A stretch of DNA of 64,000 nt, from NCBI GenBank assembly GCA_036250195.1, contig JAVHZZ010000011.1:2023033-2087032 (forward strand), written 5' to 3'. Positions 1 to 9,000 of the stretch are shown here, in pieces. Below the pieces are notes generated by a model. It worked only from the letters and a program-made list of their open reading frames with translations. It did not search any database and was not told where the DNA came from. This DNA is from Mixophyes australis (taxonomy: Eukaryota > Chordata > Amphibia > Anura > Limnodynastidae). The first letter of the stretch is position 1; every line of letters starts with the position of its first letter. Position numbers and translations under genes: made by a program.

Positions 1-92
1 TTTCCTCGCTCTGAACCCCAGAGTCCGACCGATGAGCTGAGCGAGAACGAGGTGGATGGGAAGTCTCAGAGTGACAACAAAAAGAGCTCAAA
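1..92 (+). CDS. SNX19: SNX19 exon, partial at window edge (post-PX linker)
   Basis: Read in frame from base 1 it encodes [20 protein letters not shown] and a lysine/serine-rich end. The donor is GTGAGT at 93. The exon stops two bases into a lysine codon, which the first base of the next exon (3398) completes. The 5' part of the exon is outside the window. Confidence 0.92.
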
Positions 93-3000
93 GTGAGTGT
101 CTGATACTGCGTAAAATACACAAACATAAAGCAGAGGTTCTAAGAACAATTAAAGTGAAAGTGTTCTATGAACTTATTACCAGTGTAATTACAGCCCGCA
201 TCAGAGACTTACAACTGTAAGATGCCATCTACGCCTCTTTCAAACGAACATTAAAAACCCACCTTTTCCTTAAAGCCTTCCAGTCTCATGCCTAAACTCC
301 CACCGGTCGGCTACCTCTCTTTCTCATCCCTTCTTCCCTTCTCCCCCTTCCTCGACTCCGTCTCCGTTTCTCCTGTCTCTCCGTCTCATCCATGTGTCTG
401 TCTGTCTTCCCCTCCCTTTAGATTGTTCGCTCCTTTGAGCAGGGCTCTCCTACCTCCTGTTTCCATCACTTTTAACTGCGCTCTCCAGCTACTCTGCTCA
501 CCTCCTCTCAGTCCCTCTGCCCTCTGTCTCCTCTCGCTTCTCTCCGCTCCCCTCAGTGACTCTCAACCTGTCATCCGTGCCCACCCTCTTGGGCCATAGT
601 TACCTGCCTATACTCACTTTTCCCCTCCCTCCCTCTCTTTCATGCTGTGCCTGAGCCCCCAGAGTTATAGTGCTTACTGTTACTTGTACTGTGCTGTTTC
701 ACCTTGTACTGTGCCATTGTTTGTCCTTGTACGGCGCTACGGATACTTTGTGGCGCCCTATAAATAAAAATTAATAATAACAAAAAAAATAATATGTGAG
801 GGCAGCGTGCCTGGCGCGGCTGTGTGTGGGGGCGGCGTGCCTGGCCCGGCTCTGTGTGGGGGCGGCGTGCCTGGCGCGGCTCTGTGTGGGGGCGGCGTGC
901 CTGGCGCGGCTCTGTGTGGGGGCGGCGTGCCTGGCGCGGCTCTGTGTGGGGGCGGCGTGCCTGGCCCGGCTCTGTGTGGGGGCGGCGTGCCTGGCCCGGC
1001 TCTGTGTGGGGGCGGCGTGCCTGGCGCGGCTCTGTGTGGGGGCGGCGTGCCTGGCGCGGCTCTGTGTGGGGGCGGCGTGCCTGGCCCGGCTCTGTGTGGG
1101 GGCGGCGTGCCTGGCCCGGCTCTGTGTGGGGGCGGCGTGCCTGGCGCGGCTCTGTGTGGGGGCGGCGTGCCTGGCCCGGCTCTGTGTGGGGGCGGCGTGC
1201 CTGGCCCGGCTCTGTGTGGGGGCGGCGTGCCTGGCCCGGCTCTGTGTGGGGGCGGCGTGCCTGGCGCGGCTCTGTGTGGGGGCGGCGTGCCTGGCGCGGC
1301 TCTGTGTGGGGGCGGCGTGCCTGGCCCGGCTCTGTGTGGGGGCGGCGTGCCTGGCGCGGCTCTGTGTGGGGGCGGCGTGCCTGGCGCGGCTCTGTGTGGG
1401 GGCGGCGTGCCTGGCGCGGCTCTGTGTGGGGGCGGCGTGCCTGGCCCGGCTCTGTGTGGGGGCGGCGTGCCTGGCCCGGCTCTGTGTGGGGGCGGCGTGC
1501 CTGGCGCGGCTCTGTGTGGGGGCGGCGTGCCTGGCGCGGCTCTGTGTGGGGGCGGCGTGCCTGGCCCGGCTCTGTGTGGGGGCGGCGTGCCTGGCCCGGC
1601 TCTGTGTGGGGGCGGCGTGCCTGGCCCGGCTCTGTGTGGGGGCGGCGTGCCTGGCCCGGCTCTGTGTGGGGGCGGCGTGCCTGGCCCGGCTCTGTGTGGG
1701 GGCGGCGTGCCTGGCCCGGCTCTGTGTGGGGGCGGCGTGCCTGGCCCGGCTCTGTGTGGGGGCGGCGTGCCTGGCGCGGCTCTGTGTGGGGGCGGCGTGC
1801 CTGGCGCGGCTCTGTGTGGGGGCGGCGTGCCTGGCCCGGCTCTGTGTGGGGGCGGCGTGCCTGGCCCGGCTCTGTGTGGGGGCGGCGTGCCTGGCCCGGC
1901 TCTGTGTGGGGGCGGCGTGCCTGGCCCGGCTCTGTGTGGGGGCGGCGTGCCTGGCGCGGCTCTGTGTGGGGGCGGCGTGCCTGGCGCGGCTCTGTGTGGG
2001 GGCGGCGTGCCTGGCCCGGCTCTGTGTGGGGGCGGCGTGCCTGGCCCGGCTCTGTGTGGGGGCGGCGTGCCTGGCGCGGCTCTGTGTGGGGGCGGCGTGC
2101 CTGGCGCGGCTCTGTGTGGGGGCGGCGTGCCTGGCGCGGCTCTGTGTGGGGGCGGCGTGGAAACGTATTCCCCAAGTTAAGGCATCCACCGTGCAAAGTC
2201 AGCTCTGTAAAACATTTGTGTATATCAATATACAATATAATATGTAATATAAATATTCGGTTCTCGGTGCACATTTGGGTCTCATCATAGCGGACAGTCT
2301 AATTTTTACGCAGAGTACGGCACTTATGGGGTTTTGAGTTCCTTAGTGAATTAGGCCCACCATGTACAAATACTTAAGAGCTGCTTTTCTGCAGGGCGGC
2401 AGTAATTGTTCTGTATATTTGCAGAGATTAAAGGCTCTTATTGTCCATTCTCTGCCTATTATTAGCTCAAAATGAGCAGAGATAAAATCCTTCACTTGAT
2501 GATTCACGTGTTGTAGTACTGCCCCCTGCTGGTCACCTCACAGTACTACCATCTGTGTAAGTGAAGTTGCTTTCATCATAATGTTATAGTGAGGAGTAAT
2601 ACTGAGACCTTCCATGGCCTCTTACACCTCTGTAACACCAGCTCATGTTCTGTCTAACAGAAGAAGACCACGGGAACTGCACATTCGCATTACTGTGGCT
2701 GGGTCAGGCTCTTGGACATTTTCTTTTTTTAAATTCATGTTGCATGAAAACCCTCAATGTTGTATTAAACACGGGAGGGCCATATGGGACAGAGTGGTGC
2801 GGTAGTGTCCTTGTTTGCACCACATACACAGATTCATATCACCATTCCTGTTACAGATGTGTGTGTACCCTCACCATACACAAGGGGGCGCCAGGACACA
2901 GCTGATCCCATTCGAATCCTCATCCTGATAATAAATATTTTTTTTTAATTTGAAATTCTATCCAGAAATTGTTTGTATGACACATATATTCGGACAGGGC

Positions 3001-6000
3001 ACAGGCTCTAAAACTGCATCCAATGTGTGATGATTTGCAAACTGCATTAAAACCTGCACATTAGCATTTTGTGACAAAACTGTCCAGTGTTAGAGGAGTT
3101 GTAACTGATCCAGTGTACCCCAGAGAGTGAGCAGACTCATGTAAGAGGGGTCTGTTTATCTGACGCAGGAAGTCTCGCTCGGATTCATCCGCTATAGAGA
3201 GGGAGAGCGAGAGATATGAGGTGTGTGAATAGATATAGATATATATGCGAGAGAAATGAGATAGACATAGTGAGATATATTGTATAGAGAAAGATGGATA
3301 TAGATACGAGGTAGATATAGGGAAATGTATAGATACAGATATCCATCTATATATCTGTGTTACAGTAATTTATGAAATAATAATTTGTTGTTCTCAGATC
3401 CCGTCTCCGATTCCCATCCAGTAAAATTGCTCCGGTGCTGAGTTTGGCAGATGCCCAGGAGAGGATCCTGTACTCCGTACGAGAGAGCAGTACGGTGAGA
3501 GCACGTCATTCCCAAGTAGCCCACTAATGCACATTAATATATTACCCAGCTAAGTGATATAGTGAGTAACAAAACTGTTGAACGCTTCCCCTTACTTACA
3601 GCTGCCAACTTAGGAGAATGATGAGCTCTGCAGGCTCGCGGGTTGCACGCTTGGCGCTGGCTCGCGGGTTGCACGCTTGGCGCTGGCTCGCGGGTTGCAC
3701 GCTTGGCGCTGGCTCGCGGGTTGCACGCTTGGCGCTGGCTCACTGGTTGCACGCTTGGCGCTGGCTCACTGGTTGCACGCTTGGCGCTGGCCCCCGTGTT
3801 GTATGCTTGGCGCTGGCCCCCGGTTAACCACTCCTTCATCCTCGATAATGTTCATATATTAAGTCTTCTTATTATTGTTTCAGCTGCTCCATATTGTAAT
3901 GTGTATATGAAGTGCTGGTACGTCTTACTCTTCTGTACTGCATAATGAATTGAATACTTCAATTAGATAAAGAATATTTCTTACAATATTTTCTGCAAAA
4001 TGAGGTCACTGTTGCAGGGGACATATTGTTTCACATGACTGGTGTAGATAGTCTGAGGGTGTGCAGTAATGGGGGCATCATATTACCGCTCCTCTGTTTC
4101 CCGCAGGCATCCGATGTCCTGACGCTCTGCGATATGGAGTCCTTCATCCAGAAGCAGGAGCAGGTGCTGGGGGACAGCTCTGCGTCTCAGGAAAGGTCAC
4201 TGGCGCCCAGCAGGCGGTCATGGGTCATCAATCCCCAGACAACAGGTAGGAAGAAATGTCTGTGACCACTCATCCGATTCTGTTATGTTCTGATGTAAAA
4301 CGGACCCAGAGCTGTTATATTATCCACAGTGATTATTCTGAACAACAGAACTATTAAGCTGGATGTCAGCAGATGTTTGTAGTAACTGTTACGTACATGT
4401 AAAGCATCTCTGCTGGACCCACCCATGGCCGTTGGCTTAGACGGCGGCTGTGTGTGGCCAACATGGACATTGTTTGATAAATGTTGCATTTCTCTCTTTT
4501 GGGACAGGTCTGGCCGGCGGTTCCTCTGCCGGGACTGGTCTGGACGGCGGTCCCTCTGCTGGGACAGGTCTGGGCGGCGGTCCCTCTGCCGGGACAGGTC
4601 TGGGCGGCGGTCCCTCTGCTGGGACAGGTCTGGGCGGCGGTCCCTCTGCTGGGACAGGTCTGGGCGGCGGTCCCTCTGCCGGGACAGGTCTGGGCGGCGG
4701 TCCCTCTGCCGCGACAGGTCTGGGCGGCGGTCCCTCTGCCGTGGCACTGGAGGTGCTGTGGCTGGCGATGAGGGAGCAGTGGAGCTGGCTGTGTACGGAT
4801 AACATGCAGAAAATCACCAACCTCCTGTGTGGCAGTCTCATCCAGAGGTGAGATCTTTCCTCCCACGCTGTATGTACAAGTTCATGTAAATGTCAATATC
4901 ATCTTCAATAATAGTTTTAGATTTTATTTGTTTTAGTAATAAGGAAAAAATGGAATGTCACCAAAAGAGTAGTTTCCCTCTGTTGTCTTCTATCCGCTTT
5001 CATCCCATTGTCCTCTCTGACCTGATGGGTCCGGTGCAGTATTAGGTATTGTCTTCTTCCTTCTCACGCGACACTTAGAGACATATAAGGTGCACACATG
5101 TGGCATGTTACAGACATCGCTGCTCGGGACATTCACTTCCAGCAGCGATGAAACCTTGGGGCGTGTTCTGTCAGCGCGAGATTCTGTGCTGCGCTGTCGT
5201 CCCACGTAAACTGCATTTGTCTATCTAGAACTGAAATAAGAACCTCTCTGACCAACAATGTGAGCGATCTACAGATGTACAACAAGAGGGCACAGACTCC
5301 ATCACGGTACCCAGATGCTTTGTGCGCTCGAATGTTTATTTTATTTTTATTTTATTTTTCAAATCAGATCAATTTTTGTTGTTTTTTCAAAACAAAAAAG
5401 AACACGTAAACAAAGACAAAAACAAATCACAGATAAATATAATGCCCATCTCACAAAGATATCGACTCTTGTGTAAAAGTTACGTACATAAAACAGTTTT
5501 AAGAAGATCTATGAGCAAAGTCCAGCACGTGTGATAGCATTATACAGTCAGTGTAAAGGCACTCACAGCAGATATATATTTTGCACTTGATATAGATTAA
5601 CAGGCAATTGGTTGTATAGAGATAGTGGTTTTAATTTTACCCTTACTGCACAGAACAGGGCAGCCAGAAGACCCCGTCTCCCCTTCCTCCAATAGGGAAA
5701 TCATTCAGAAGACAACAAGTGATTTGGGCACGTTCGGTATCTGGATGAGTACCATCTGGACCATATTTTATGGTATTTTAATTTAGGGTTTCTAGAAGTG
5801 TACAAGTATCTCATGTTGCACAGTGGCGTTGACAAGTGTTCGCCACTTCTGAAAGTCCAACGGGCCGGGGATAAATCAGGCTCCATAAATCATCACCTTG
5901 CCCAGTGACCTGACATATATGTACACGTATATTTATCAGTAATATTTTCTACAGTAATGCTGTAGAGGCACCATTTAGCACACATGGGGGGGGGGGGGGG

Positions 6001-9000
6001 GGACATTGTTAAGAACACAGTCCCAGAAGGCTTGTGGGTGGGGATGGCTGGAACAGCGGCGGGGGGGGTTGCTGGGTCTTGAGGGAGTGTCGTCATTGGA
6101 GGTAACCTGTGCCACATATTATACACTCACAATTTGTTAAGTTCGGGGAGAGAAGGGTTGTGCCGTAGAGGAGTGAAAGGATCATGACCCTGACCTCCCA
6201 ATATAAGATGGGAGAGACGCCAAATCTCTACAGTCTGCTTGATGATTGGCGCCACCTGATGGGGGCATTTACCCATGAGCAATACTTCTAAGAGAGACAA
6301 NNNNNNNNNNNNNNNNNNNNNNNNNNNNNNNNNNNNNNNNNNNNNNNNNNNNNNNNNNNNNNNNNNNNNNNNNNNNNNNNNNNNNNNNNNNNNNNNNNNN
6401 NNNNNNNNNNNNNNNNNNNNNNNNNNNNNNNNNNNNNNNNNNNNNNNNNNNNNNNNNNNNNNNNNNNNNNNNNNNNNNNNNNNNNNNNNNNNNNNNNNNN
6501 TAAGATAGATGGGAGAGACGCCAAATCTCTACAGTCTGCTTGATGATTGGCGCCACCTGATGGGGGCATTTACCCATGAGCAATACTTCTAAGAGAGACA
6601 AGGACACCCCCCCAGACACATGGGACCCCGCTTTCTCACCAAGAAATTCCAACAATCCACCGGGGTCTGAGTCCCCACCTAACTAATCAAAATGGGTAAG
6701 CTGGGCTTGATAATGATATAGGTGGAAGGTTCAGGAGGGGCCGAGCATAATGTGGGTGAACGGATCCGAGCTCTGCCGTCTCCCCACACAAACGAGCGCG
6801 GCCGCATGTTTAGCCGGTTGTGTTCCTGCCACACGGGCACTGCAGTCCAGATGCTGCATGGTAGGTGGCATTCGCTGGTACCTGGGGAAGCCGCGGTAAG
6901 AGACAGCATCTAGAATAGGGATGTTGGGGGATCATATACACTGAACATGGAGCACGCTGAGTTACAATATCATGTACCTGATGTCACCGTGTACTATACA
7001 TACGTGTGCTGTCACGTGTGAGGCCGCACTCTCCCCTGCATATAACCACTACACATGTCTGGATTTGTGTGTCTCATGACATATTTGCTCTGCAAGGCGT
7101 AATGACGGTGGCATAATGAAGAATAAGCTGTAAGTCAGTGTGTTACCAGAAGATGGCGCTGCAGGGCAGCTAACTAATCATCTCATCATCCTCCTCTGTT
7201 AATCCATAATTCTGAATTATTAAAGTACAAGTTGTGTCTCTCTCTCTCTCATTACAGCCATGAAGTCCCATCTTTCTCATAAGGCTGATAGTGATTTCTC
7301 TTTATATTACCTATCTATTTGTGCAGTAGAAGTCTCACAGCTTCTCCCTGTTCTGTGCTGTCTGAGGATTAGCTGTATGTATTCTGTACTTTCTCCAGGT
7401 TGTTTTGCATATATTAGACAGTACGTTCACCAGACACTTGTTATATCATTGTCTGTCCTAATCACAAGATAAATGCAGATGGTTCATTAAAAATACTGCA
7501 CCGAAATGCATGAGCCCTGACGAGTGTAAAATGTAACAATCCCCGCCCCTTGTCTCTGCGCTCTCTCTCTCGCTCTTTCTCTCTCCCCCCTCTCTCTCTC
7601 TCTCTCTCTCTCTTCCCCCTCTCCCTCTCTCCTTCTCCCCCTTCTCTCTCTCCCCCCCCTTCTCTCTTTCTCTCTCTTCCCCCCTCTCCCTCTCCCTTCT
7701 CCCCCTTCTCTCTCCCCCCTTCTCTCCCCCCCCTTCTCTCTTCCCCCCCTTCTCTCTTCCCCCCCCCCTTCTCTTTTCCCCCCCTTCTTTCTCCCCTCTT
7801 CTCTCTCCCCCCTTCTCTCTCTCTCCCCCTTCTCTCTCTCTCTCCCCCTTCTCTCTCCCCCCCTTCTCTCTCCCCCCCTTCTCTCTCCCCCCCTTCTCTC
7901 TCTCCCCCCTTCTCTCTCTCCCCCCCTTCTCTCTCTCCCCCCCTTCTCTCTCTCCCCCCTTCTCTCTCTCCCCCCCTTCTCTCTCTCCCCCCCTTCTCTC
8001 TCTCCCCCCCCCTTCTCTCTCTCCCCCCTTCTCTCTCTCCCCCCCTTCTCTCTCTCCCCCCTTCTCTCTCTCCCCTCCTTCTCTCTCTCCCTTCCCCCCC
8101 TTCTCTCTCTTCCCCCTTCTCTCTTTCTCTCCTCCCCTTCTCTCCCTCTCCTCCCCTTCTCTCCCTCTCCCCCCTTCTCTCCCTCTCCCCCCCCTTCTCT
8201 CTCCTCCCCCCCCTACTCTCCCTCCTCCCCCCTTCTCTCCCTCCTCCCCCCTTCTCTCCCTCTCCCCCCTTCTCTCCCTCTCCCCCCTTCTCTCCCACTC
8301 CCCCCTTCTCTCCCTCTCCCCCCTTCTCTCCCTCCTCCCCCCCTTCTCTCCCCTCCTCCCCCCTTCTCTCCCTCCTCCCCCCTTCTCTCCCTCTCCCCCC
8401 TTCTCTCCCTCTCCCCCCCTTCTCTCCCTCTCCCCCCTTCTCTCCCTCTCTTCCCTCCCTTCTCTCTCTTCCCCCCTTCTCTCTCTCTTCCCCCCCCCTT
8501 CTCTCTCTCTCCCCCCCCTTCTCTTTCTCTCTTCCCCCCCCCCTTCTCTCTCTCTCTTCCTCCCCTCCCTTCTCGTCTCTCTTCTCCCCCCCCCCCTTCT
8601 CTCTCTCTTCTCCCCCCCCTTCTCTCTCTCTTCTCCCCCCCCCCCTTCTCTCTCTCTTCTCCCCCCCCCCCTTCTCTCTCTCTTCTCCCCCCCCCTTCTC
8701 TCTCTCTTCTTCCCCCCCTTCTCTCTCTCTTCCCCCCCTCTCTCTCTCTTTCTTCCCCCCCCCCTTCCTCTCTCTCTTTCCCCCCTTCCTCTCTCTCTTC
8801 CCCCCCCTTCCTCTCTCTCTTCCCCCCCCTTCCTCTCTCTCTTCCCCCCCCTTCCTCTCTCTCTTCCCCCCCCCCTTCCTCTCTCTCTTCCCCCCCCCTT
8901 CCTCTCTCTTCCCCCCCCCTTCCTCTCTCTCTTCCCCCCCCTTCCTCTCTCTCTTCCCCCCCCTTCCTCTCTCTCTTCCCCCCCCTTCCTCTCTCTCTTC

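Noticed and set aside
640..2290. Several open frames of 450-540 codons on both strands
   Set aside because: They come from the 30-bp minisatellite, whose period is divisible by three and whose unit lacks stops in most frames. The products are pure 10-residue repeats and the array sits in an intron.
2895..2935. Possible tRNA because of a TTCGAATCC motif
   Set aside because: No acceptor stem, D-arm or A-box can be matched upstream.
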